Source of the DNA: Prorocentrum cordatum
Lineage: Eukaryota; Sar; Dinophyceae; Prorocentrales; Prorocentraceae
Assembly (NCBI GenBank): GCA_963575745.1
Contig: CAUYUJ010010513.1
Span: 1 to 64,000, forward strand
Length of the DNA stretch: 64,000 nucleotides
Direction: 5' to 3'
Shown here: one piece after another, positions 29,921 through 40,862 of the stretch
Numbering within the stretch: position 1 is the stretch's first letter
Layout: each line of letters starts with the position of its first letter
Made by a program: the position numbers and the translations under genes
Notes under the pieces: model-generated
What the model was told of the DNA's origin: nothing
Database searches by the model: none
Seen by the model: only the letters and a program-made list of their open reading frames with translations

Positions 29921-32342
29921 CCCAGACCCGGGGTATGGGGTAGGGGGAGGGTTAGCCCCTCCACGAAAGGGAATCACGTGATCAGCTGACCAAGCTCGCC
30001 AAACCACCTATGTGCAGAGTGCTGGCGGGATTAAGCTTTCCTTGCCGTTGTTCAGAGCGTTATCAGGTGCAACCATTTCGCTAATCGTCTTAAAGTCGTG
30101 AGCTCTTGGCCATCTTCAATGTCCAATCGAGTTGACCTGTTGGCAGCTGTTGCAATTGGAGCTATGCCCCGAGCATCCAAATCATAATGAATAGGGATAG
30201 CAGGGCGAGTGGTTCGAGGGACGATGTGCTGCCAGCACTGCACAAGAGCTTGTTAGTGCCAGTCGCAGTTTGGTGCCCTGACTGCCTTGCAGTCGCAACA
30301 GAGTCGGCCTGCAGTCCGGAGGCGACATGGGGTGGCAGCAGACCATCCCGAACTGCTTAGCAGCGGTAGTAGCGGGCCTTGCAGTGATGCCTTCAGTAAG
30401 ACCCTTGCTTCTGGCTGGTGCGTGGGCTGGATTGCGTCCCTTCCGCAGCCCTCAGCATCAGGCAGCAAGGTGCCATTCTTCTGCGGAAGGCCGGCGGTCG
30501 TAGGCCGCCGCTTGGCTTCTAGTCGCAGACGGTTGAGCTGCATCGGATCAGGTGCCTCTCGACGCCTCCTCTTGCATGCGAATATAAGACTTCTTCCTTG
30601 GCATCCCGATCTGCGGGAGGGGTGCGGTGTGATGTGCCCCGAGTGGGGCGTTTAACTGGTTCGGCTTGCTACGGACGGCTACCTGAACAGATGGCCTCGA
30701 ATTGGATCACGATACGCATCAAACTTACCCATGCCGTCTGGATTGACTGGTCCATTGTTTGGACCTACTCGGAACCAGCCATACGGGCGATCACGGTTGG
30801 ATAATCAGCCGCGTATCAGTTCGGTTGTTATGCCAGGCCCTGGGCAGGGTCCAATTCGATCCGATCGATCCGACTCGATGGCGATTCCAGTTGGCCCGAT
30901 CCGATTCGATTCCGATATTCCGACGATCCGATGTGGCCTGATGCTTGCATGGCGCTGTCGTGCATCCTGTCGCGGCCAATCCGATTCGATTTCGACTTCG
31001 TGCAGATGCATTCCTATCCGACTTACGTTTCGAGCCGATCCGATTTATCGATTGGGTGCTGACAGCTCCTGGGGGTGGGTCCGCTGTTGCAAGCCGTTTC
31101 GCGCCCTGCTGCGCTCTGCGCGTCAGGCTTTCGCGCGCAGCGCGCGGTTTTTCGCGCGCCCTGGACTGTGAGGCGCCTCCTGCAGAGGCGTCGCAGAGCG
31201 TCCTACGCCGACCAGGCCTCCCGAGGGGGCGAGGGGTGCTAACGCGGCCAAATCAGCGCCTGATCATGTTGATCATTCAGGAGCGAGCGAACATTGCACG
31301 TGCGCGTGACCAGAACACGCAGGGCCTCATGATGGAGCCAGTGGGAATGACACTATAGTCTTCATATGGCGCGGCTACACTAGGTTAGCTAAGCTGTCGA
31401 ATCCATTCGCCGTGTGAGTATGCGTAATTTGATGCTGTAAATCTTTGAAGCTGAACGTTGTATCATCATGTGGCGTTGCTTACCGCATAGGCGCAGGTGA
31501 ACGGCTTTGACCTTTGCTTGTCTCTAATGCCACTAGCACGATTCGACGCAAACGTCTGGCTTCGCGCAATGATTCAATGTTTGCACCGTTCGTCAACATC
31601 CCTCCGTAACTTTGGATGACCCATTCGGGTCGAGGGAGGGGGGGATGGGTAGGTAGAATTGCCAGACGGAGTGGCAAAAAGGAACGTCAGGTTGCCCACC
31701 GCTGCCTGGGTCAAATTCGATGCGTTACATTTCAGCGAAGCGTCTTACAGCACACGCACAAACGAACATTCCGTGTTCTTGCCATCGCAGTGCATACATG
31801 TGATTTAATTGATTTTGCGGGGGGAAAGAGGGGCGAGGATGGAGGAGGAGGTGGATGATGAGGATGAGTGGATGAAGGAGGAGAGCGAGGGGGAGGCTTA
31901 GGGGGGGAGGGAGAATGGGTGGAACGGAAGGGTGGGATCGGGGGAGGGGCAACGAGGGGCTGGGAAAGGCGGTCGGGGACCGAGGAGGGGGGGCTGGGGC
32001 AGACGGAGATAGTGGGCGTTGTTTGTTCTTGTTTTTTTGTTTTCTGGTTTTTGTTGTTGCTGCTGTCTAGCACTCGCATCAGCATTTCCGCTGAGGGGGC
32101 TTTATCTCGCGCAGAAAGCATCGCCACGCGCTAAGTTCCGAGGTTCGGCCCTGCTTCCAGCTGTCCCCAGCCTGGCTGTTTTTTCGATGCTGGGATTTAT
32201 CCATATTGACTGCCTGTGAATCCGATCTTCCTGGCCCTCGGGAGCCGGTGGATGTGGATGTGTTCGGGCTCCCTGAGGTCCGAATCTATCCGCCGCCCCC
32301 CGGGGACCCAGGACGTGGGTTCCCAGACGTGCATGTTTTTCC
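29921..32342. other. Intergenic stretch of ordinary composition, no gene recognised
   Basis: About 2.4 kb, the longest stretch with little simple sequence. Frames of 60-146 codons occur on both strands (for example 30287-30655 + and 30253-30543 -), but none shows a recognisable domain or consistent coding signal. A CCGATTCGATTCCG-type degenerate repeat occupies about 30845-31045, and a GCGCGC palindromic patch lies at about 31130-31165. Regulatory or unannotated intronic sequence cannot be excluded. Confidence 0.4.
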
Positions 32343-32525
32343 AGGCCTCCTGGATGGGGCCGGAGTAGATGGGGTCGGAGGATCGCGCCGCATCGCCGAT
32401 GCATCGGCGATGCGGCTCGATTTGGAGCCCGATTCTCTTCACGCCGACGTCGCCGATGAGTCGCCGACGTCGGCGATGTGGCGCGATCCTCCGACCCCAT
32501 CTACCCGGCCCTCATCTAGGAGGCC
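32343..32525. repeat. MITE-like family D, copy 1
   Basis: 183 bases with near-perfect terminal inverted repeats of about 54. Both ends start AGGCCTCCT, then GATG, GGGCCGG, GTAGATGGGGTCGGAGGATC and GCGCC, read inward. The centre is rich in GATGCATCGGCGATG and CGCCGACGTCG, itself palindromic. A second copy is at 35186-35400, and an isolated end (ACCCCATCTAGGAGGCCTCT) is at about 32876-32896. Confidence 0.8.
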
Positions 32526-33959
32526 TCTAGTTCTGGTTTTTCTCAATCCGACCCGTTCCCCAGGGACGCTTTTCATACCGAGTGGTTTCTTGACGGTCCC
32601 GAGGCCCAGGAAGGGACCCCAGAGGCCTAAGATATGGAAAACCCTTCCGTCGTGTTTTTTTCACGACGCGAGGGGAGAGCATGCTACGCATGTAGTGGCA
32701 TCGATGAAAACATGGTGAATTGATTTGCTGTGGTGAAGCGGCTACGATGCCCACCTGGGAGACCGCTATGTTGCAGATCTCTGGCCCCGAACCGCGTTGC
32801 AGAATATTCAGCGCGGAGGCCCATTCTGAGCGCGTTCCCCCCAAAGCGAACCTTCCTTCGACCCCATCTGCCCGGACCCCATCTAGGAGGCCTCTAGTCC
32901 CCGACTCCACCTGGCCGTGGTGGGCCCTGGCTGCCAAGCGTCGCTCGAGTCTCTCGGGCGTCCTCGTCGCTTCTCGGCGGCTGTCCAGTCCAGCAGCTCC
33001 GCCTCGCCGAGAGAGCGTTCCGGGGAGGTCCGGATCGTCCCGAAAAGCCGCCAGAGACCCGAGTTGCGGCCCGGAACCCCCTCCCCCCGCGCTCCCCCCC
33101 CCTCTCCCCCCGTCGGATCGGATGTCAGACCCCCAGGAGAAGGGGGACGGCCGGGGAGGGGGACAGCCCATCATCTCACGCTCAGCCACGCGCAGATGGG
33201 GGATAGGAGGGAGGGGGAAGGCTTCTTGGAAGCACCCCTGCTTCTTAGAAGGCCCCGGCCTTGTCTATATATGTGTAAGGCTCGGGGCTCAAGAGACGGG
33301 GGTCAATGCAAACGGGGGTCAGCCAGAGCGCCGGATCTTGTAGGATCCTGCAGGGCCAGGGGCGCAATGACCCGGGTTTGGGTGCGGGATCCTGCAGGAT
33401 GTTGCAGGATCCTTCGCATTGACCCGGGTTTGGGTGCAGGATCTTGCAGGATCTTGCAGGATTTTGCAAGGCCTGGCTGACCTGGGTTTGGATTGACCCG
33501 GGTCAGAAGATCCCCGACAGGCAGCCGCCTTCTGAGAAGCGGCCTGCCTCTAAGAAGCCTCCCCCCCTCCCCCTTACCCCCCTCTGCGCGCTGCCAGCAC
33601 ACGCTTGTGCACCCCTGGCAAGCGGGGGTCGGCGGGTCCGTTCCCAACGCCTGCCGAGGTCCCCGAATCTCGATCCCCTGGCCGTTGGTCACGGATGAAA
33701 ATCCCCGCCTCTCACCTGTCGGCGGCGCGCCGGGGGGAGGGAAGTGAGAGGGGGCGGGCCTTCTCTGAAGGCTCCGAAGTCCCCCGGCCTTCTGAGAAGT
33801 TTTCTGAGCCTTCCCCGAAGACGCAGGAAACCTCTCAGAAGGCGCCAGGGCTTCTGAGGAAGCTCGCCGCTCTCCGAGAAGGCCTTTCTCTTCTCATTAT
33901 CCCCCCTCGCTCGCCGCCAAATGGATGAATCTACGCCTTTCACCTGGGTGCTTCCATGG
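32526..33959. other. Intergenic stretch with TGCAGGATC minisatellite
   Basis: About 33300-33480 repeats TTGCAGGATCCTGCAGGAT between two GACCCGGGTTTGGGTGC blocks. A fold-back relative of 13656-13750 is at 33218-33275. A block of about 45 bases (GGCTCGGGGCTCAAG then GGGTCAATGCAAACGGGGGT) is shared with 37336-37380. A GCCTTCTGAGAAG theme recurs at 33760-33890. No gene is recognised. Confidence 0.5.
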
Positions 33960-34210
33960 TTGTCCCTCCGGCTCTCCTTGTGCGCCCCCAGCGCCAGTGA
34001 GACCAGACAAGGGCCTCTTTTCCCCATTGAGCGTCCCTTCCGGTAGCAGCTCAACCCGAGGCATAAGATCGAGGTCGTTTCGGGGAGGGTACCCTTATGT
34101 TCTTCGTGTTTGTTGGATGGTCTGGTGCATCCAGGGGAGGACACCCTTGGATGCTCCATGTGTTTTGGCCAACGGAGGGTCTCATGTTCTTGAGGGATGT
34201 TCTTCCGTCC
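33960..34210 (+). repeat. Dispersed repeat, shared with 38080-38260
   Basis: The ordered blocks GATCGAGGTCGTTTCGGGGA, TTCTTCGTG, GTGCATCCAGGGGAGG, CCCTTGGATGCTC and GGAGGGTCTCATGTTCTTG recur, about 80% similar by eye, at 38080-38260. Confidence 0.65.
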
Positions 34211-34249
34211 TATGCCCGACTGTAGCAGCTCGATCGTGTACAGTGGAGG

Positions 34250-34435
34250 CCCACGCCAAGAAACACCCTGCTTGCCTCCAGGGTGCCCTTGGTCTCTTGG
34301 GTTTTGATGGTCTCGCTATGGCGAGCGCGACGCTCCCCAACCACACATCCATGGACGTCCTGGGGTCTCATGATTGGGTTTCCTGTGGAAGATTTCCTGT
34401 GGTCGGGCCTCCACTGCAGGTCCGACTGTAGCAGT
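34250..34435 (+). repeat. Dispersed repeat, shared with 36895-37080
   Basis: Contains CCCACGCCAAGAAACACCCT, TTGCCTCCAGGGTGCCC, CATGGACGTCCTGGGGTCTC and GTCGGGCC in order, all found again at 36895-37080. GACTGTAGCAG flanks both sides of this copy, so it may be bounded by short direct repeats. Confidence 0.75.
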
Positions 34436-34449
34436 TCGATCGTATATGC

Positions 34450-34556
34450 GGTCGAGGGGGGAGGAGGAGGAGGAGGAGGAGGAGGAGGAGGAGGAGGAGG
34501 AGGAGGAGGAGGAGGAGGAGGAGAGGAGGAGGAGGAGGAGGGGGAGGGGGGATGCA
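34450..34556. repeat. (GGA)n microsatellite
   Basis: About 105 bases of GGA following the dispersed repeat, as also happens near 36530. Confidence 0.95.
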
Positions 34557-35007
34557 TCGGGAGGCGGGGGGGGGGGGGATGGGGCGGGCCGTGTGTTGCG
34601 CGCTGTGCTGGCCTCGGGCCTCGCAGTCTTGGCGGCCTGGCGCGCCCCCCTGGAGCCTTCCTGGGGCGGTCTGGCCCTGCTCGGCTCTCCTTGTGGGCAC
34701 ACTCGGTGGCGGCCAAGAGGGGGGTGACGACCAGAGGGGGGGGTGGATAGCATGGAGGGGGCCATGATATCTCCCCAGATCTCATGGCGCCTCTTCTTGC
34801 TTCCTCACGCCCCTGGCCCCCGCCTCGGGCCGCGCACGTGCCGCTGGCCACGATGGACGCTCTCCTCTTTGGCCGCCCCCGATGTATACACGTAGATAGG
34901 CCAGCGGCAAAGGCTGCTGGCCGCAGCCTTGGCAGCACCACCCTCCGGGTGCTGACGGAAGCGGTCCCGTCCAGAGGCGCCCCCACGGCTGCCAGGGAGG
35001 GATCCAC
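34557..35007. other. GC-rich spacer, no gene recognised
   Basis: Open frames on both strands with no domain. Confidence 0.4.
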
Positions 35008-35155
35008 CCCTGACCTTCCAGGAGGGCTAAAAAATAGCACGCGACTTAAAAACCTATCCCAGAGCTATTCTGTGTCTTGGTTTTAGGCTGTTTCGTTCAA
35101 TTGTTTAGGTTTTTAGGCCTCCCGTGCTAAAAAATAGCTCTCTGGAAGGTCAGGG
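35008..35155 (+). repeat. MITE-like family B, copy 1
   Basis: 148 bases bounded by CCCTGACCTTCCA and its inverse. Just inside, both arms carry GCTAAAAAATAGC, so the inverted repeats reach about 35 bases. The internal AGCTATTCTGTGTCTTGG and TTTTAGGCTGTTTCG are shared with the inverted copy at 49015-49167; the two look about 90% identical. Confidence 0.85.
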
Positions 35156-35185
35156 ACTGTGTGGGCCCCGGTGTGGCTCTGCTCC

Positions 35186-35400
35186 GGGCCTCCCAAGAGG
35201 GGCCGGAGCAGACGGGGTCTCGGAGGCTCGTGCCGCATCGCCAGTGCATCGGCGATGAGGCTTCATGTTGAGTCCGATCGTCTCCACGCCGACGTCACCG
35301 ATGCACCGATGCATCCCCGACGTCGTTGGTGCATTGCTGATGCATCGGCGATGCGGCGCGATCCTTCGACCCACTCTGCTCCGACTCCATTTTGGAGTCC
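35186..35400. repeat. MITE-like family D, copy 2
   Basis: Starts GGGCCTCCCAAGAGGGGCCG and ends with the inverse of GGACTCCAAAATGGAGTCGG. Inside, GCATCGGCGATG and CGCCGACGTC blocks match the copy at 32343. It is more diverged than copy 1. Confidence 0.65.
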
Positions 35401-35999
35401 TCTACAGTCGTGAAAGCACATTTCATCGAGGGGTCCCGTCTCACTTGGCAGAGCGAAGTTTTCATTTCTGCTCTGGGGGGCTCAGTTTCGGTGAGCTCTC
35501 GCTGCCCACCCGCTTGCTTTAGGTGAAGGGGGCCCGGCCCAGTGGGTGGCCCCCCAAGGCTCCGATGTGGCCTAGGAGCTGGGGGCGCCTCGTGCCAGAG
35601 ACACCAGGTCGGGCAGTAGGAGCAGGAGGAGGAGGAGGAGGAGGAGGAGGAGGAGGAGGAGGACCAGTGTAAACTCAAGAGTCATCAACGATGTTGGAAT
35701 TAACCCTCCCTCCAAGCTCCCTCTTCATAGGCCCCTACAACGGTTCATTTCCATTGAGGGAACTGCTTCGTTGGAAGACAACCGTTTGAAGATCCTGAAG
35801 CACGCCAAAACATTGTTCTCGGGATTTCAACGCCACGGATCAACCTGACTGCTGCGTCTTGACGATCCGGAATCGTGCCAGAGCGCCGTTATTGGGACTT
35901 CAACACCGCGAATCAACATAACTGCTGCACCCGCATAATCCAGAATGCTTCCAGACCGCCATTTCTGGTACGTTCATCATGAGAAGCAGTGAAACTCCT
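35401..35999. other. Intergenic stretch, no gene recognised
   Basis: Contains a short (GGA)n run at about 35625-35662. The rest is ordinary sequence with no domain. Confidence 0.4.
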
Positions 36000-36415
36000 T
36001 GATTTTAAAAACTGATGTGCGCGTTGCAAAGGCGAGAGCCACATTGTGAAAAGGAACCGCCCTCAATACGTGAAACTCTTGCTAATTGTTAAAAGGAATG
36101 TGCGCGGCGCTCAGGCGAGAGCAACATTTTGAAAAGGCACCGCCCTCAATCCGTGAAACTCTTGCAAATGTTTGAAATGAATGTGCGCGGCGCTCAGGCG
36201 AGAGCCACATTTTGAAAAGGAACGCCCTCAATACGTGAAATTCTTGTAAATCGTTAAAACGAATGTGCGCGGCGCGAAGACGAGAGCCACAATTTGAAAA
36301 CGACCTTCCCTGAATCCGTGAAGCTCTCTTGCAAATGGTTAAAACGAATATGCGCGGCGTGAAGGCGAGAGCCACATTTTCAAAACGATCCGTCTTCAAT
36401 AAGTGAAACACGGTC
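36000..36415. repeat. Tandem repeat, five units of about 84 bp
   Basis: Landmarks AATGTGCGCGGCG...GGCGAGAGCCACATTTTGAA at about 36015, 36099, 36182, 36264 and 36349 give a period of about 84 bases. The units diverge by about 10-20%. A related piece (TTTTGAAAAAGAGCCGCC) is near 47253. Confidence 0.85.
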
Positions 36416-36533
36416 GTCACTTTTTAAGCTTCAGAGTCATACGTGGTGCGGAAGTCGCAGGCGAAACGTCTGGCCAGCCCTAAAAACTGGCCTCGGGGTG
36501 CGACAGGGAGAAATTATTCATAAGGAAGAGGAA

Positions 36534-36765
36534 TGGAGGAGGAGGAGGAGGAGGAGGAGGAGGAGGAGGAGGAGGAGGAGGAGGAGGGAGGAGGAGGAGG
36601 GAGGAGGAGGGGGGAGGGGGAGGGGGAGGGGGAGGGGGAGGGGGAGGGGGAGGGGAGGGGGAGGAGGAGGAGGAGGAGGAGGAGGAGGAGGAGGAGGAGG
36701 AGGAGGAGGAGGAGGAGGAGGAGGAGGAGGAGGAGGAGGAGGAGGAGGAGGAGGAGGAGGAGGAC
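36534..36765. repeat. (GGA)n with (GGGGGA)n core
   Basis: About 230 bases of GGA with a GGGGGA hexamer run at about 36613-36655. Not coding. Confidence 0.95.
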
Positions 36766-36779
36766 CAGGATAGTAGTTC

Positions 36780-36815
36780 CAGAGCTTCCCGGAACGCTCT
36801 CAGAGCGTTCCAGAG
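36780..36815. repeat. GGAACGCTCTCAGAGCGTTCC palindrome region
   Basis: A perfect 20-base palindrome (GAACGCTCT-CA-GAGCGTTC type) lies beside GAGCTTCCCGGAACG. The same word is nested at 39070-39121. Confidence 0.6.
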
Positions 36816-36894
36816 CGTGCTGCAACGGCCGTGGCCTCGGATGCATCTTCAGAGCTGTTGGACCTCAGAGTCCCCCGATTTGTCTCGGCCCGAT

Positions 36895-37080
36895 TACAGT
36901 GGGAGCCCACGCCAAGAAACACCCTACTTGCCTCCAGGGTGCCCTGGGCTTCTGGGGGTTCGATGGTTTTGCGATGGAAAGCGTAACGTTCCCACACCAA
37001 ACTCCATGGACGTCCTGGGGTCTCAGGGTTGGGTTTCTTGTGGAAGGCTTCTTGTGGTCGGGCCCCCCAATGGAAGTTGG
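36895..37080 (+). repeat. Dispersed repeat, second copy of 34250-34435
   Basis: Same block order as 34250-34435, ending TTGTGGTCGGGCCCCC. Like that copy it has a (GGA)n array as neighbour, but on the opposite side. Confidence 0.7.
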
Positions 37081-38079
37081 CGGCGCGCACATGGGGGTAG
37101 GGCGAGGGTTGCGGCCTTCTAAGCAGGCGGGGGAGCTTCTAAGGAGGCAGGGGCCTCCTTAGAAGCCGTCCTGGCTTCTAAGAAGCCGTCTAAGAAGCGC
37201 GCATCCTCAGAAATGGTGCGCGCCGCCCACTCATTATGGGGGTTGTCCACGCCTCGGTCGGCTCGGTGCCAGTGTCTGCGCGCGGCATCGGTCGGCTTCA
37301 GCGCGCAGGCACTTGAGCGGACCTCCCTCCTGCGGCTCGGGGCTCAAGTGACGAGGGTCAATGCAAACGGGGGTCAGTCAGGTCGTCTTTTTTTAATTCA
37401 TTGTTTTGCCGATCGGCGCGGGCCCTCGCCCCCCCCCCTCCCCCCCCATGAGTAGATCTTGGTTGTTTTTTGGCGCCTGTTTCAGGCAGGTGGGGCTTCC
37501 CCCACAGGACGCACTGCTGCAAACAGTCGCACTAAGCAGAGGTCCAGAGCCAGACCCCCCTCCCCTTCCCCCTTCCGCCCAATGTCGAAACGCCGAATAA
37601 AAGAACGTTCACCAGAGCGCCAGATCTTGCGGGGTCCTGCCAGGATTCTGCCAGGGCAGTAGGCCCCCGAGCGTCGACGGGGTTCGGCTCGGTCTGCTCG
37701 GCGGCGCCCTCGTCCGAGGGGGAGGCGTGAGGGGGGCGCCCTTCCGAGAGGGCAGCGGGTGGGTGTGTGGCTTCTCGGGAGGCGGGGGCCTTCTGCTCCG
37801 AGGGCCCCCGGGGCTTCCAAGGAAGGCCCTCCTGGAGTCCTGTCAGGATCTGGCCAGGCCAGCGGAGATCCCCGAGCGTCGACGAGGCTCGGCTCGGTCC
37901 GCTCGGCGGCGCCCCTCCGAGGGGGGGGGCGTGAGTGGGGCGGCCTGCCGACAAGGCAGGGGGGGGGGCTCTCAGACGGCAGGGGCCTTCTGCTCCGAGT
38001 CTCAGCGGGGGCCCCGGGGCCTCCAGGAAAGGCCCTCTTGGAGGCAACTCCCGGCCCTTCCCACGGTCGGACCGAGGTC
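37081..38079. other. Intergenic stretch, no gene recognised
   Basis: GC-rich. It carries a TCCTTAGAAGCC fold-back near 37130-37200, a CCAGGATTCTGCCAGGGCAG minisatellite relic near 37635, and a repeated GGCGCCC...GAGGG...GGCGTGAG unit at 37700-37960. No protein domain is seen. Confidence 0.4.
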
Positions 38080-38260
38080 CCAGATCGAGGTCGCTTCGGG
38101 GAGGGTGCCCCGAGGTTCTTCGTGCTCTTTCGTGGGCTGCTCTCGTGCATCCCTGGGGAGGGTGCCCTTGGATGTTCTGTGCGCTCTGGCCGGCGGAGGG
38201 TCTCGTGTTCTTGCGGGAAGCTCTCCTGCCCCAGGCTCAACGGTAAGAATGTCAGGAGGA
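38080..38260 (+). repeat. Dispersed repeat, second copy of 33960-34210
   Basis: Same block order as 33960-34210 (GATCGAGGTCGCTTCGGGGA ... GGAGGGTCTCGTGTTCTTG). Directly followed by the 140-bp repeat copy 2. Confidence 0.65.
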
Positions 38261-38274
38261 AACGAAGCACACAG

Positions 38275-38421
38275 ACACAATTAATCGTCGATTCCCCAGA
38301 GAGGGAAGTGGGGGGGAAGTGGGGGGAAGTGGGGGGGAAGACAAAAACCCAGAACATATGGGAAACTATGGGGAATCTTTTTATTTGTGTGTATTTATTT
38401 GTGTGTCCTGGGGCCCCTTCA
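38275..38421 (+). repeat. Dispersed repeat of about 140 bp, copy 2
   Basis: Contains TTAATCGTCGATTCCCC, GGGGGGAAGACAAAAACCCA, ATATGGGAAACTATGGGG, TTTTTATTTGTGTGTATTTA and CTGGGGCCCCTTCAG, matching 27893-28032 and 46558-46700. Confidence 0.8.
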
Positions 38422-39069
38422 GAATGCCGCCTCTGCCTTCCAAGAACCTCCCCCCGTGCCTTCTCAGAGGGCCGCCCCGCCGGTGGGGCGCCTGCAGTCT
38501 GTGCGAGAGCGAGCCGATCGGCCTGCGATCGAGGTCAGCTTTTGGGCAGCCCTGGGCATCTCTTCTGGGGCACTGTGAGGGGGGATACAGGCCTCGGAAA
38601 AAAATAGCGAGCACTCATGCCACGTTCATCTGCGAACGCCTCCCCCTCCCCCCAATGCTCAAAGTTGGCGGTGGGTCTGACGAGTTGCACCTCGACCGCA
38701 GCCTCCCCCCCCCGCGTGCCAACTTTTGAGTCTGGGGGGCCAGGGGGGGGGTGTTCACTGCTCGTTTCCCTCTGCCGTAGGGTCCGGGGTCTGCACTGGC
38801 CCCCGATCGCCCAGGCATCGCCGATCGGGGCCCGCTAATCCGCAGCCCGATGCCCCGCCCAGGAACGCTCGGGCTCGCCCTCGGGGTCCTGCCGCCCTGC
38901 CATCGGCGCTGCATCGCCGCTTCCGGCTCGATGTTTTTCTCCCCTGGACCGGCCACCCCCTTGTCGTTGCCCCTCGTAAAACAACGCGAAGATCGTGACA
39001 AAATCGGATCGGGATAACTCGAAATCTCTGAGAATCGGCGGGTTTGGAGGATGTATTGGGCGCCGCGGC
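38422..39069. other. Intergenic stretch, no gene recognised
   Basis: GC-rich and ordinary. Open frames have no domain. Confidence 0.4.
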
Positions 39070-39121
39070 CGCTCCAGAGCGTTCCGGAACGCTCTGAGAG
39101 CGCTCCGGAACGCTCTGGAGC
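39070..39121. repeat. Nested palindrome of GAGCGTTCCGGAACGCTC
   Basis: GCTCCAGAGCGTTCCGGAAC is followed by the inverse ending GGAACGCTCTGGAGC. There are two nested perfect palindromes in about 50 bases. Confidence 0.75.
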
Positions 39122-39349
39122 GATTTATCCCGATCTTAGCCCTGTTTTACCTCGTTTCTACTTCTGTCAGCACCCGGCACGCTAACATCCCCACTGCGTG
39201 CGCAGGGTCTTTGTGCGAGGTCGACGCGCTTGTATGCCAATGGCAGTTTCGGTGGGGATGCCCCAGAAGCCGCGGCGCTTGCAGCAGTACTCTCCTGCTC
39301 TCTGGTTTCTCCTCTCCCGCGGTTCGGCTGCAGCCGCTTGAGCTGCAGT

Positions 39350-39381
39350 GTTTTTTTTGTTGTTGATGATGCTGTTGTTGT

Positions 39382-39416
<35 letters not shown>

Positions 39417-39462
39417 TTGTTGCTGCTGCTGCTGTTGTTGTTGCTGCTGCTGCTGTTGAACA
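39350..39462. repeat. (TGT)n/(TGC)n microsatellite
   Basis: About 110 bases of TTG/CTG repeats. Confidence 0.9.
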
Positions 39463-39609
39463 TTATTACTTCTAAAGAATAATTATTGTTGGGACCCCTG
39501 GTGCACGACCCCCCCGCCGCGCCTAGGCCGCAGCCTCATTTTCATCATTTTCGTGAGGAAGTCTCAGGCAAAACGGGGGAGTCCGGATCCGGTTGTGTTG
39601 TTACGATCG

Positions 39610-39705
39610 GTTTTCCCTTGCAAAAAATAAGCTAAAGTGGACATTTCTTGTTCTAACATAACCAAACTTCAAGAATCCCTTGCAAAAAATAAGGTAAAGT
39701 GGACA
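39610..39705. repeat. Short direct repeat
   Basis: CCCTTGCAAAAAATAAGCTA then AAGTGGACATT occurs at 39613 and again at about 39675, in AT-rich DNA. Confidence 0.8.
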
Positions 39706-40220
39706 TTCGCGCGCGCAAGACGAAATCCTTCCAAAACCTTAGTTTTCGTAGCGATTTTAACATAAAAACATCAAAAAAACCAATGGTTTTTCAAAAAAAA
39801 ATTGTCAAAATTTCATCCCGCGCGCTCTTGCGGATTCGTAGGAAACCCAACACTTTTTAATCATTTCTGTCAAACGGGCTTTTGCGAGCAACTTTTTCGA
39901 ACTTCTGCAACAACGGTTGCGCACCTGCCAGGGCCATCATCCCTGTCAAATAATACCATGCGGGACACATTCGTTTTTTCTTCGCGCGCGCACGCCGTCG
40001 TCGTCGGCCGCGGGGCCCTGAATAGTAGCCACGGTCGTCCGCATGCCACGAAGTGAAGTGTCCGAACGTCATAGGGCGGGAAGCTGGGTGTGGGTGGTGG
40101 CGAAGAGTCGTTTGGAAATTTGGTAGAGCTTGAACCGGCCCCCCCACAAAGTGGGGGTATTGCCCGCCTCCTATGAAAACCCTGGCACTGGTGAGAACGG
40201 AGTGTCCCCACGTGCTAGTA

Positions 40221-40280
<60 letters not shown>

Positions 40281-40810
40281 GCTGTTGTTGCTGCTGCTGT
40301 TGTTGTTGTGGTTGTTTTTGTGTTGTTGTTCGTTTGTTTCTCTCGCACTCCTCTCCTCTACTGTTGCAGGTCGCCGTGCCATCTAGTGTTCGTCAGTGGT
40401 GAAGGCCGCGCCGCAGCCTCTTTGACAGTGGGGTCTCACAGCAGCTGGCATCAACGTATCGACTGTCTAGCTAGCACTAGGTCCGATGTGGTTGTGTGGC
40501 GGTCGTAGTCTTCGGACATTCAAGCTCCCCCTCCCAGCCCCTTCCTCGCTCCTTCATCTTCATGACTCCACCCACGTTTCCCTTTCCTTGTCTCTCCTCC
40601 GCCACCCCCTCCTGCAAGTCTTGCTCCTGATCGTGCTAATTTGCCGACTCCTCCTGATGCCTCCCCGCCCGAATCCTGGAACCCCCAAAGAACCCCCTGG
40701 CAACTGCGACAACTTTCGAACAGAAGCGTTCCGTCCTCTTCCTTGCCCCTCTCTTCTTTCAAGGAGGTTCTATGGGGCACAGGGAGGAAGGAGGAGGACA
40801 GTATGGCCCT
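39706..40810. other. Intergenic stretch with (GTT)n array
   Basis: A (GTT)n array lies at about 40222-40320. The A/T-rich stretch 39720-39810 is followed by ordinary sequence. Nothing is recognised as a gene. Confidence 0.5.
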
Positions 40811-40862
40811 CCTCCTCCTCCTCCTCCTCCTCCTCCTCCTCCTCCCCCTCCTCCTCATCCTC
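40811..40862. repeat. (CTC)n microsatellite
   Basis: About 50 bases. On the plus strand this is a pyrimidine tract about 800 bases upstream of the recognisable part of LINE-C. Confidence 0.9.
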
